Origin: Symbiodinium natans
Lineage: Eukaryota; Sar; Dinophyceae; Suessiales; Symbiodiniaceae
NCBI GenBank assembly: GCA_905221605.1
Contig: CAJNDS010002209.1
Coordinates: 484,164 to 548,163 of the forward strand
Direction: 5' to 3'
Length of the DNA: 64,000 nt
Numbering within the stretch: position 1 is the first letter of the stretch; every line of letters begins with the position of its first letter. The translations under genes were made by a program, and so were the position numbers. This document shows, one piece after another, positions 44,484 through 54,389 of the stretch. Below the pieces are notes generated by a model that did not search any database, was not told where the DNA came from, and saw nothing but the letters and a program-made list of their open reading frames with translations.

Positions 44484-45046
44484 AGGCGTTGCTCCAAGGC
44501 GTTCTTCTTCTCACACCTCACACCTTGCTGGTGTCTTTCCCGATGTTTCACCTGACACATTCTCGGGAGTCTGAGCCGGCATCCAACACATCCTTGCAGG
44601 GTTAGAATTTCGAAATCGGTGGAGAAGTCCCCCTTTGGGCATCTGGCTGCAGAGGGGATCTAAGCCAGTGGTTGCAGACTGCGCAGATGCACCCCCACTA
44701 GCTCTCGTCAGGGTAGCCGTGCGAGGCGTAACAAGTGCCCTGTGCCTGGCTATGGTATCATGACTGTGATCCGAGACTGCAGTTTTCCGGCTTGCCATCA
44801 GCCCGTATCACTGCATGCAGCAGTCAAGCAAATGCCCTGCCGCTACCCAGGCTTCGCACCACCGATGCATGGCAATCACGGAGGAAGTCTGAGAGAAGCT
44901 CCATCAATGATGCTGCACGGTGTAGCTTGAAGCAGCTGCCACATTTTCCATTCTCGCAGGCAGCAGAGCCTTTGGTTTCGGAGTGCAGTCTTAAAGTAAA
45001 GACGTGCATGGGAAGGCAGCTCCAGCATGATGTATCGTGAGTAAAT

Positions 45047-45631
45047 ATGATTGAGACGTACGTGGTACCAGTAGCTTCCCGCCGGTCGGCACATGAATCA
45101 ACGAGACGTGGCGGCAATATGACCACAACACATACTACCGGTTTCCGACGCAAAAAACTGCGCTGGCGACAAGTGGCATCCATCAGTTGGGCAAATATCC
45201 CAGCGCCAGTATTCCGGGGCGCAAATGACAATGATCACAACGCACAGCAGCACGCATGTAGCACGAGAGGAAGTATACATAAGTCGCTAAAGCATCAGGC
45301 ACACGGCACACGCCAGCAAGTTCCCCACAAGACAACAATTAGAAAGCTGCTCAGACGCGATGTCAGACTGACCTTAGAACCCATTAATGCCGAACACATC
45401 ATCCATGTCAGGTCGCTGTTAGCTTGCTTGTTCGATGATTGTGTTTTGTTCTGGAAACCAATCGTGAGAGTCCTTGGGGGGGCTACAGTGCCGATTGCAA
45501 CCGCTCGAATTTGTTGTTGCTGCCTCGATCCTGGCTGCCTAGCTTTCAGATTGCCTAGAAGGACAACACAACTTGACAAGCAGGCAGAAGTGGTAGAGCG
45601 GCTTCCCCCTCAGGACTTGACGTCTTCATGA
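45047..45631 (+). CDS. Open frame of 194 codons, unassigned
   Basis: A 585-bp open stretch on +, opposed by minus frames of 60-135 codons over the same DNA. No domain was recognised, so it may be chance. Confidence 0.2.
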   Translation: MIETYVVPVASRRSAHESTRRGGNMTTTHTTGFRRKKLRWRQVASISWANIPAPVFRGANDNDHNAQQHACSTRGSIHKSLKHQAHGTRQQVPHKTTIRKLLRRDVRLTLEPINAEHIIHVRSLLACLFDDCVLFWKPIVRVLGGATVPIATARICCCCLDPGCLAFRLPRRTTQLDKQAEVVERLPPQDLTSS

Positions 45632-45859
45632 TTAAGAGCAGTCACCAGCACCTTCGGGCATCCAGCGCAGTCAGAAGAACCTCTGGCCAGGCGGCTACGC
45701 CTCAAACTTTCACACATGCAAGAGGGACTGGGACTGATTCACCTGAACCAGACACTACCACCGGATGATTTGGCTACGTGTAGTCAGTGTAGTCTGAAGT
45801 CCGTCGATGCTAGGTTGTGGTCCAACTCTCAGCTTGATTCGCAACTTCCGAGCGAAACC

Positions 45860-45990
45860 GCCAGCTTCTCTAGTTTACTCAGGTGACGACAGCAGCGATG
45901 AAGAGTCCGAGTCCAGCAAAGGCAGTCCGGGGGAGAATTCCGAGGACCCCAATTGCATGCTGAGCGACTTCAGAACATGTTGGGCTTCTG
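45860..45990 (+). CDS. Acidic coding-like exon
   Basis: Within a 93-codon frame the segment SGDDSSDEESESSKGSPGEN is a typical disordered acidic Ser-rich linker. Family unknown. Confidence 0.3.
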
Positions 45991-46125
45991 CAGAAGTCGG
46001 CGCCTGGCTGCCCAGAATACCATCTTTGTTTGCATGCCTTACCCGGTATCCCGCAAGATGGTGGTGGTCTGGCGCCAGTGTTGTTTAGTGATTCTTGAAT
46101 AATTCTTGCCGCCGTGCCGCTTTAG

Positions 46126-46210
46126 GCGTAAGAAGGCAATGAGCATCAGTCGTGAAGCCTTGGTCAACATCAGGCGTCACGAGCTTGAACCATGGACACA
46201 GCACGTCGAA
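46126..46210 (+). CDS. Coding-like exon, unassigned
   Basis: After GCTTTAG the frame encodes RKKAMSISREALVNIRRHEL then EPWTQHVEAGL, an amphipathic helix pattern. It is followed at short distance by exons at 46511, 46667, 46871 and 47093 on the same strand. Confidence 0.35.
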
Positions 46211-46510
46211 GCCGGCCTGAGGGCTAGCACATGTCAGCATAGCCTCAGCCGGCCCAGCATCATGGGTATCAGAAGCGGGTCGTGTTCTGGGTCGGGGGCT
46301 TGGAGTTTCATGCCGTGGTCTTTCGGAGTTCTTGTCTTGAGGATGATCTAGATCAGAGGGCCTTCGCATCTCAAGCCACGAGAAGCCAAAGGCCCAACCC
46401 CATTTCAGCTAGCATCTTTCTATGTGGAGTCAGAAATTCGCCGCTGGCTTGCTCATTTATGACCCCATCCCATCCAGCACACAGCTCTAGACTGTCCTGA
46501 ATGCTGACGC

Positions 46511-46610
46511 CAGCAGATTGCAAGCGCTTGAGAGGCGCATGCGAGCATTCCTTAGCAATGGGACGATCAGAAATGTTGAACACTGCACATTGTCAGTTCT
46601 TGGCAATACT
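46511..46610 (+). CDS. Coding-like exon, unassigned
   Basis: A frame starting in or after CCAG encodes SRLQALERRMRAFLSNGTIR, then VEHCTLSVLGNTQTH. It probably belongs with the neighbouring helical exons. Confidence 0.3.
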
Positions 46611-46666
46611 CAGACACATCAAGACCGAGCTTTTATTCAATATGCCTAGACATGCTGTGGCTACAG

Positions 46667-46764
46667 ACTTGCAAGCTTTTTGCAAGGACAACGAGGAGCT
46701 GTCTGCCTGGGAAAAGGAGTTGGCTGCAATTGCCTCGGGTTCACAGAAAGCACGCGGAGAATAG
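46667..46764 (+). CDS. Coding-like exon, unassigned
   Basis: After GGCTACAG the frame encodes LQAFCKDNEELSAWEKELAA, then IASGSQKARGE and TAG. Strong coding character (helical, charged). If the gene goes on to 47177, the donor lies before this stop. Confidence 0.35.
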
Positions 46765-46870
46765 CTTCCTACCAGCTTCTCCTGGACAGCCTTCACAGAC
46801 CTGTGCTGTGCGTTTGAATCCGTATCCTTGATGAACTGCGCAGCCACACTGCCGGGTGTATAATGCCGAG

Positions 46871-46925
46871 GTGAAGGCCCTCGACAAGCGCTTGCGAAAG
46901 CTATCATATCTGCTGGGGCCTGAAG
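46871..46925 (+). CDS. Coding-like exon, unassigned
   Basis: After ATGCCGAG the frame encodes VKALDKRLRKLSYLLGP, a basic amphipathic helix or coiled-coil fragment. Confidence 0.35.
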
Positions 46926-47092
46926 AGCACTGCAAAGATGTTGCATGGCACGCCGCTCCTTGCAGCCTTTCGTCGCCAGGAGCGTGTCTGAAATCTATGT
47001 TCGAACTCATGTTTGCAGCATCAAGCCTAGGGCTCTTTCTTTTTAACAATTCGGAGACTCTTATAATGCATTGTGTTTGCAGCTAGTTTAAG

Positions 47093-47177
47093 GCGCACCA
47101 ACCATGCCATCCACAAGTACTTCCGACGCTTTGCCGGGGCGGAGGCCAGCGACGGCCCGGCGCACAGCTACACATAA
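47093..47177 (+). CDS. Terminal exon of an unassigned + strand gene
   Basis: After TTTGCAG the frame encodes SLRRTNHAIHKYFRRFAG, then AEASDGPAHSYT and TAA (47175-47177). The clear acceptor, natural composition and stop make this the best candidate for the 3' end of the helical exon series from 46126. Confidence 0.4.
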
Positions 47178-47270
47178 GTGCAAGTGTTCCAAGTGCCCCC
47201 CGTGTGAGAGAGATTGTGGTGCCCCCCTCGTTGCGGCACCACCCATCATGCCCCATGTGTGTGTGTGTGC

Positions 47271-47278
<8 letters not shown>

Positions 47279-47305
<27 letters not shown>

Positions 47306-47414
47306 TGTATGTATGTATGTATGTATGTATGTATGTATGTATGTATGTATGTATGTATGTATGTATGTATGTATGTATGTATGTATGTATGTATGTATGT
47401 ATGTATGTATGTAT
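47279..47414. repeat. (GTAT)n microsatellite
   Basis: About 34 uninterrupted GTAT tetranucleotides, flanked by GT-rich sequence. The Tyr/Val/Cys/Met frames are artefacts. Confidence 0.97.
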
Positions 47415-47804
47415 ATGTGTGTCTGTGTGTGTGTCATATGCATTTGTTCTCTGATGTATCTATGCCTATGTACTTAGTCATTTAGAACGCTGGGCCGCCG
47501 GCTTGGCTGAGCAGGATTGCTTCGTGCTACAGGGCAGCAATCTGGCAATGACCTGTTGCCCAGGCAGCAAAGCAATCACTGCAGCACAGGTTGCTCAGAT
47601 GGCGCCAGAGGCTGGGCGCGTTCCTTGTCATGTGGTTCAGCTGCAGCAGATGATCCCGCATCATTGGCTGAATCATGATTCGAAGCAATCAGTCATGCAT
47701 CACTCCGGCTTCCGCACTTGGCAGTTGCAAAACGCAGCAAAAACAGTGTCAATGCTTTTGCGAAAGGGTAGTAAGTTCAGTTTCATACCCTGGCCGTTTG
47801 TCAG

Positions 47805-47875
47805 GTGGCGCACTACCTCGGTGTGCCAGAGGCTGTGTTCAGCCAGGCAAAGCCAGGGCTCAAGATTCTCATAGT
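47805..47875 (+). CDS. Coding-like exon, unassigned
   Basis: After GTTTGTCAG the frame encodes VAHYLGVPEAVFSQAKPGLK. Natural composition. The gene it belongs to is unknown. Confidence 0.3.
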
Positions 47876-48784
47876 CCTTGGTTCGTTTCTGGACAAGACA
47901 GTACACAGGGCATTCGGGGTTATCAATGGCATGATGGGCATGGAAGTTTGGGAAACCATGGCTAGCCAACTTTCTCGGCAAACCAGCCATGCTTCAGCAG
48001 GTATACCAGGTTTGCCAGCGCTTCGACTTCGATGGAAGTGGTGTGCACGCTGCTTAAAACCGTTGAAATCTTGAACTTGCAGCAGTCTGGAGGAGTTTTT
48101 TCAGCACAGGAACATCAAGTTGTGTGGCAAGCAGCCTTACCTTCTATGAGCACGGAACTTGCAACCGGGAAGGGGGGGGGCGTACATCTTCAAAAGGGTA
48201 GTTCAAGACACCTGCTACCAAAACGAAGTGCGGTCTTACCAGCGAAAGCTCCGCCACTCTGCGAGCAGCCGAGGCTGAACAAGAAGCAGTGTACAGCAAT
48301 GTTCAGGCTCTCCTCTGCGGTGGTGGTCTTCGGGTTGGGTACAGCATGGGAAGGGCCCTGTTTGCAAGTTTTCTACCACGTCCTAGTTTTTGGCCCAACA
48401 TAGCCGCCCAAGCGTTGCAGATAATCTCGCCGTGGTTGCCTTCAGTGCAGTAGCTGCAGTAGCTCCCCAGCATGGCACAGGACCATCCTCAGGCAAAAAA
48501 GAAAGGACCTGCCCTCAGATGGGGTGTTGAATCAGAATGAAGCAGATTTGCCAGTATACTGAACCAAAAAGCACAGCCGCAGGAGTGGGGTGGTAGCAAC
48601 CTGGCCGGTGAAGTCCCTTACATGGGCTTGCGGGAAGCTGGCTACACGGTTGATCGGGACAGGGCTTGCCTGAGAGCAGCTTCCGGTGTCGCTGCCGCCT
48701 ACTTTGTGTGCAGTGCTGAAACGTGCCTTTCAGACAGGAGCTTGGCCGCGGCACTTGCCTTACCTCGAGCTCATGTCCGATCAG

Positions 48785-48912
48785 AGAGAGCGAGAGAGAG
48801 AGAGAGAGAGAGCCTGGATTACAAATTTCACCAGCAGACCGTGGACTGTGCGCGCCCCTTGGGGCGGCTCTCCTCTTCGGGGGGGGGCCATGCGTGGAGA
48901 GAGAGAGAGCCT
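48785..48912. repeat. Two GA microsatellites with duplicated edge
   Basis: (GA)n runs at 48785-48812 and 48897-48910 are each followed by GCCTGGATT. The shared edge suggests duplication of a small unit. Confidence 0.8.
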
Positions 48913-48989
48913 GGATTGGATTGCAGTTGGTGGCCGGCCTTTGTGAAGATGAGTGGAATGACTCAGGCGGTCAAGGCATTATGTACCTC

Positions 48990-49108
48990 TGCACTTTCGG
49001 GGATTCTGAGCGGAGCCTCGGCTTTCATCGATCTGTCGATCTGGGTGCCATTGAACTTTCGAAGCACATTCGAATAGAAGATGCTGTCTTGCGTGCTTTT
49101 TTGTAAGC
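48990..49108 (+). CDS. Coding-like terminal exon
   Basis: The frame CTFGDSERSLGFHRSVDLG, then AIELSKHIRIEDAVLRAFL ends in TAA at 49106. Strong coding character, family unknown. The following 49109-50290 has no recognised gene. Confidence 0.35.
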
Positions 49109-50318
49109 ACTGGGCGTCGACTGCCTCGGCCTTGCAAACTCTACCATAGCATAGTAAGGCGGGCTTAGAGGCGACAGCGGGGCTTTGGAGCTACGGTTTG
49201 AGGGCTTGGTACTGTGGGGGTTCCGGGCTTAGGCTTCGGGGTTCCCTAGGGGGGGAAGGAAGGGGGGGGGGGGAATCAGGGTCCCTATGGAATGAAGCAG
49301 AGATGGCTGAAACCGATTTAGTTGGCAGTGTAAAGCATGTCCTGGGTGTCCGGGGCGGAGTGTCCATGCCTGACAGTACCATCCAAGATACTGTGTCAAG
49401 TTCTACAGCAAAGAGGACCCTGAATGTGTTGCAAGTATGTGGCCCGTGCCTCATTCATGTACTGCATCGCCTTTGCGCACGCAGGATGGCGATCAGAGTA
49501 GTTTAACCCAGTGCTAATCTTTGAAGAATGGAGCGTTGGGTACCAAGTTGTGGTTCGAATAATCCTTGGAGCCTTGCCTCAGAGTCTCAGAGAACCTGCT
49601 TCGAGCCGTCATATGACAGCATTCTGATATCAAGCTGAGTCGAGTCAATATCGACAATCCTCCTAGTAGGCGCAGCCGACACTCGCGCTAGATTGAGTTG
49701 TGTGTGCGAGCGATAAGGCGCACTCTTCTGTAAGGTATGTTTCCCAGCATAGCTAGGACGGACCGTTCATTATACAGATATTCTGACCTCGCGCCACGTC
49801 GACGCGACCAAACGGCGTTTCGCAAGTTTTGTGTGCCCCCTTGTGGTGGGCACGTTTTGGTTTTTTCTTGAGTAGTGTTTCCCGGAAATCGTGATGATTG
49901 GGATGTCAATGTGGGAGACCTGTGGCTTGGATTTTTGACGTCGCGTCGGACGCGCGGCCCCTGCTTCCAGGTCATATCCGGAGATCACCGCTTGACAACG
50001 ATTGACAACGGTCTGAACGTCCCTTGTGATAGGGCTGTTTCTTTATCTGACCTCGGCTTTTGCAGCGAAGCGCGGCGGCGGGGGTATCACTGGTATCACT
50101 CTCCGGTGTTGCCTTGTGCGGTTTTGTGTGGACTTTGTTTCTGAAAGGAGGCGGGTTGTTGGGATGACCCCATCTGTCCGCAGTCCCAAAGGACGCGGAT
50201 GTCTCCGTTCCTTTTCGCACAGCTTGGCTCTTCCGAGCTTCGCGCTGCATCCGTCCATCCATTCATATGGCCCTCTCAACATATGACTGACATGACTTGC
50301 ACATTCTCTTGGCGCAGG

Positions 50319-50400
50319 ATAGCGACCAGGATGACTTGGAGACGATCATGACAGAGTACGCCCTGATGCGAGAACTGAGTCCACTGGTGTGCAAGAAGCC
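50319..50400 (+). CDS. Coding-like exon, acidic helical
   Basis: After TTGGCGCAG the frame encodes DSDQDDLETIMTEYALMREL. Natural composition, unassigned. A second candidate (VKATKTLRRLMRLCGHD) starts at about 50539 after another TTGGCGCAG. Confidence 0.35.
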
Positions 50401-50738
50401 GGTGCTGCTAGCTTCATTACATGGGGCAGTGGCGCACTGCTCAAATTTGGCTCATGTCATGTCAGCTTGGTTGCTCACATGATTGAACAGCCTACAGAAG
50501 CACTGCTGGTTGCTAGCTTGTGTTCATGTTTGGCGCAGTGAAGGCCACAAAAACGTTGCGAAGACTTATGAGGCTCTGCGGGCATGATAGCATTGCAACA
50601 GTACCTCCTCCTAACTGTATCCAAAACTGTCGCAAGGTTGCTCCACAAGTTTGCTCGTTTCAATGGTGTCGTTCATACGTCTTATGCGGTGCTAACAATG
50701 TGGGCAAGTACTTCTGCCTTAATCCTTGTAAAAATACG

Positions 50739-50739
50739 A

Positions 50740-50770
<31 letters not shown>

Positions 50771-50800
50771 GCAGGGACCTCTACGTATTATGTGAACGCT
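50739..50800. repeat. (TA)n microsatellite with edge motif
   Basis: TATATA run at 50739-50767, followed by ATGAGGCAGGGACCTCTACG. A similar AGGGACCTTTATGTA stretch follows the TATACA array at 12244, pointing to a shared repeat family. Confidence 0.7.
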
Positions 50801-50891
50801 TTCTCTGGCTATAATAGCAACTCTACTAAAAGGCAATAGTTCCAAGCGACTGACCATGCTTCAGGGGCTTGGTTATGCATGTTAAATGCGT

Positions 50892-50965
50892 TTTAGGGTT
50901 TAGGGTTTATTGTTGAGGGTTTAGGGTGGTTTGGGGTTTGGGGTTTAGGGTTTGGGGCTAACGGG
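50892..50965. repeat. Interstitial TTTAGGG-like patch
   Basis: Degenerate TTTAGGG and TTTGGGG units, far from the main arrays at 1-6000. Confidence 0.8.
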
Positions 50966-51314
50966 GTTTTGGGTGTTGGGATTGCAGGCCTAGAGTGGAT
51001 TATGGCTGCGGCAAAGGCCGAAACCCTGAACCCTACTTGGAGGTTCCGTGGCAGGTAGAACTGGGGTTATGAGTGGGGTCAGTGAAATGATACTTGGTAA
51101 TGGCCCTTTCTAAGGCACTTCTAACCCTACTTAACAATACCCGTGAACAAGTGCGAGCCTCGCCCCAGGTCACAACAGACCCATCGCCCAGAAAAAATAG
51201 CTTGGATCTGCTGCACGCCCTTCAGATGACCTTGCACAATACTGCTGTCGCCGCCACGGTCAGCATGGCCCCAGGTCACGACGATATTCTGATGTATTTA
51301 AAAGACTCATAGAA

Positions 51315-51725
51315 TCTTGTAAATCCAAAACCGTATGAGGAATTGAATATGATTATATTGAATTCAATTGGAAATCTAGAATATTTCATAAATTAATTCA
51401 AGAATATCGGTTTTCAATTCATTCTAAATGGCATGGAAATAACCTGATATTTCAAATCAAACATATACGATGTTCTGAGATATTTACACATGTCCAGAAT
51501 CCAAATATTCCAGAATCATTGGAAATCCAATATTGTTTGAGCAATTGAATTGTTTTTATTGAATCCACATAGGCAATCTGAATATTTCATGAATTTAGGA
51601 AATTTTGGTCTTCAATTCTTTGTAATTGTCATTGAAAATCTCATATTTCCATTCAAATATATATACGACATTCTCAGGTATTCAAAATATTCATAAAATC
51701 ATTATGAAACCAAAATTCTATGAGG
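51315..51725. repeat. Degenerate ~200-bp AT-rich tandem repeat, about two copies
   Basis: Related words recur in order: AAATCCAA, TGAGGAATTGAAT/TGAGCAATTGAATT, GAATATTTCAT(A/G)AATT, TCTTCAATTC and ATATACGA(T/C)(G/A)TTCTGAG. Identity is moderate. No gene. Confidence 0.65.
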
Positions 51726-52185
51726 ATGGGGTGAAGTCTTCCTACAAAAGCGACTACAGCTAACCCTAAACCCAGAGCCCGAAGCAAGCGACGGCTGTGG
51801 CCGCGGGCTCTGAGTCTAGGGTTAGGGCTTCGGGCCTAGGGTGAGCCGAAATCCGAAATCTAAACCCACCACCACGCGTGCCCAGGCCCCGGGTTTAGAT
51901 TTCGGGGGCTAGGGCGGTCAGGGAAGGGGTGAAGTCTTCCTACAAAAGCGACTACAGCTAACCCTAAAACCCGGAGCCCGAAGCAAGCGACGGCTGTGGC
52001 CGCGGGCTCCGAGTCTAGGGTTAGGGCTTCGGGCCTAGGGTGAACCGAAATCCGAAATCTAAACCCGGCGCCCTTGGTGACCACCATGCGTGCCCAGGCC
52101 CCGGGTTTAGATTTCGGGGATTAGGGCGGTCAGGGAGGGGTGAAGTTTTCTTACAAAAGCGACTACAGCTGACCCTAAACCCGGA
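51726..52185. repeat. ~205-bp tandem repeat, 2.2 copies, with internal inverted repeats
   Basis: The unit starts GGGGTGAAGTCTTCCTACAA and copies begin at about 51726, 51928 and 52136. Within each unit AACCCTAAACCC.GAGCCCG is mirrored by CGGGCTC.GAGTCTAGGGTT, and CGAAATCTAAACCC by GGGTTTAGATTTCG, so each unit can fold into two hairpins. The arms contain telomere-like CCCTAAA. Confidence 0.88.
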
Positions 52186-52523
52186 GGCTTGACCATGATT
52201 GACCAAAACCTGAGCTCCGCTCCTCACTCCCGTCAAAGCACACACCAGGATGGCCGAGGCGACCAAGGCCGAAAGGTTGGACGAAGGAGGGGGGGTTCGA
52301 CGAAGGCCGACGTGAGAGGCCAAGACGAAGACCGGAGGATTCGACAAACGAAGGCCAGCAGGTCAACCAGTTGGTCTGCTGGAGGCTGTGCCCGGTGTTG
52401 CCAGCCCCAAGTTCCAAAACTCTCCTGGGCAGGTCTAAGGTCGGACCTTCATTTGGGTGGAACATACTGGAACAGACTCGTCATATAGGCGGAACATACT
52501 CGCGCTCACCGTCTTGCTTACCC
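52186..52523. other. Spacer before the mobile locus
   Basis: Holds short CGAAGGCCG-type repeats at 52250-52360 and two GG(T/C)GGAACATACT words at 52458 and 52490. No gene support. Confidence 0.4.
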
Positions 52524-52744
52524 GTCTTGCAAAGCGTGACGAAAACATAGTTCGCTGCTTCATCGGCATTAGTCCTGGAGGCCTTGAACCAAAATATTAT
52601 AGTGTTTCTATTATTGCTTTGATTAGTAATAAGCTTCACCGCAAGTCATACTACTGCGCTTGTCTTGGGAGTAGGCCAGTCGCGTTACAGCGCTCACCTC
52701 GACGCAGTTCACTCGCCCAGCCATAAATTCATTTACTCCAACAG
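52524..52744 (+). pseudogene. Inverted 221-bp copy of the NTPase exon-intron-exon junction
   Basis: On +, this stretch matches the reverse complement of 57508-57729 at roughly 85-88% identity by eye. It includes the end of one coding exon (VRCFIGISPGG), the whole 90-nt intron and the start of the next exon (LGVGQSRYSAHLDAVHSPSH). The intron acceptor AG is changed to GG and the donor reads GC instead of GT. It is therefore a DNA-level, non-functional copy. It sits just past the transposase end and forms a long inverted repeat with the gene. Confidence 0.85.
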
Positions 52745-52855
52745 CGCAGCAGCAAGAAATAAGCTTGTAAACTTGACACAAGCTGACATACGTCCATGTC
52801 TTGTTTTCTGTTCCGCAGGCGCACTCGCTGTGCTTGCCGAGCGAGAAGAATCAAA

Positions 52856-54389
52856 TCATTGCGCTCGTCTACGTTTAGAGCAGACTCCTTGGGTGCGCAG
52901 CCGAGTGCTGCGCTCCAGGGTGAACACAGTTCGCTTGCGGCTGCGTGGCTTTAAGGCAGCCGGTCGCTTAAAGTGCCATTGCTTCACTTTGCGTCTTTCC
53001 TCTACACGGCATTCCTCGCCTGGAAGAGAAGCTTTTGCAATGCAGTTGTCCTGCTTGCAGGTAGAGCACCAAGCAGACCACGACTGCGGCGTCCAGATGG
53101 TCGGGGTGCAGAGTCGCACCAGCAAAAGATTACTGGACAGTTGTCGCAGAGTCGGATCTCGACTTGCTACAGCGTGCCCAGGTCAAGATGTCTAACTTGA
53201 GTTTCAGCGTGCTTCTGTGCAGCTGCTGCGTTTGAGCAAACCATGACTTCACCTCAGCATGCAAGGCTTCGTTTGACGAGGTTCCAGACGGCAGCAGAGC
53301 GCGGATTCTTCTGCCTCATGTGGGGGCAGGTTGGCACAAGCGTCAAATTGCTAACACAGAACAAGCCTGCTTCCTCATGCTTTTTCACGCGCGCTGCTAT
53401 CAGATTGCTGAGCTCCAGGCTAACAAGATGTCGCCATCGTAGGTTGTTGAGAAGCCACTCCGCCCGATCGGGATCGGCGGCGCACCAAAGAATCTCGTCG
53501 ATTCTCTTTTTGGCGCCTGTAACCTTCCTGGACATGTCTTCTGGGAACTCAGCTGCCAGTGCTGCAGCGCTTCTATGAATTCGTTTCTGGACGTAAAAGG
53601 CTTCGCCGAATCTAGTTGTTTCACCACAGCGCTTGCCCTTGCTTTGGGCATAGCGCCGCTTTTGATGTAGTTTCTTTTGGTCTGTTCTGAAACTGACAGC
53701 GCACGATCTGCAGAATGACCTGTGTAGAACACGCCCCAATGACCAGCGGTGACATTGTTGTCGTATGCGTTGAACTTGCTCACGATCTTACGCAGAAACA
53801 CAGCACCGGCAGTTTTCTTGCGCCAGGCGGCGTACCTTATGCATGGATCACATGCTCTTCTGACTTACACCCAGCGAAGAGCTGCGAGCTGTTAGTTGCT
53901 AACACAAAATCACACTGTTTCACTGCGACCCAGTGACTCATATACTATTGGAAGATGAATGGGATCCAGACAAAGGCATTTCAAATTCGGCATGATTCGT
54001 CGCAGGAGTGTATACAGTTTGAGAGAGGCACTATCTGACGCGACGCATTGAGTCTGATTCAAGCCTTGCAGTGGAAGTCTGTCGGACAGCGCAGCGCAAA
54101 CAACTTCGGCTTTCTCAGATGAAACCGGAATCATAGCCAGAACAGCACTGCTGCACCCGCGAACAGTCAGGACCTTTCTCAGAGCGCTCTCGTCATCGAA
54201 GGGAGCCTCATCTCTTACTGCCTTTGCAGCTCGCCAAGGCGCCTGGCCGAGCACTGGCAGAGTACATTTCATCGTGCCATCTATGGACAGGTACTGAAAT
54301 TCTCTCTTCTGCAAGAAAAATGTCATGGCATCGTTCTGCAGTGTCCTCAAGGCAGAGACGAGAATATGTCTTCGATGATGGGCCACCAA
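52856..54389 (-). pseudogene. DDE transposase region, frameshifted, one intron
   Basis: All three acidic motifs of an RNase-H-fold transposase are readable: LSIDGT (first D, near 54280), LCLDPIHLPIVYE (second D, near 53975) and GTSSNEALHAE (E, near 53285). A GT..AG intron of 102 nt (53836-53937) joins VYE to a YAAWRKKTAG segment in phase. Frame changes are needed near 54370, 53565 and 53290, and a stop follows at 53130. A further basic tail (KRPAAL, KRTVFTLERSTRLRTQGV) is open from 53125 to 52856. The enzyme would cut and join element ends. It is broken here unless the shifts are sequencing errors. It directly follows the NTPase/C2H2 exon and probably belongs to the same gene. Confidence 0.75.

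Noticed and set aside
47104-47485. Three + frames rich in Met/Tyr/Val/Cys
   Set aside because: Products of the (GTAT)n array.
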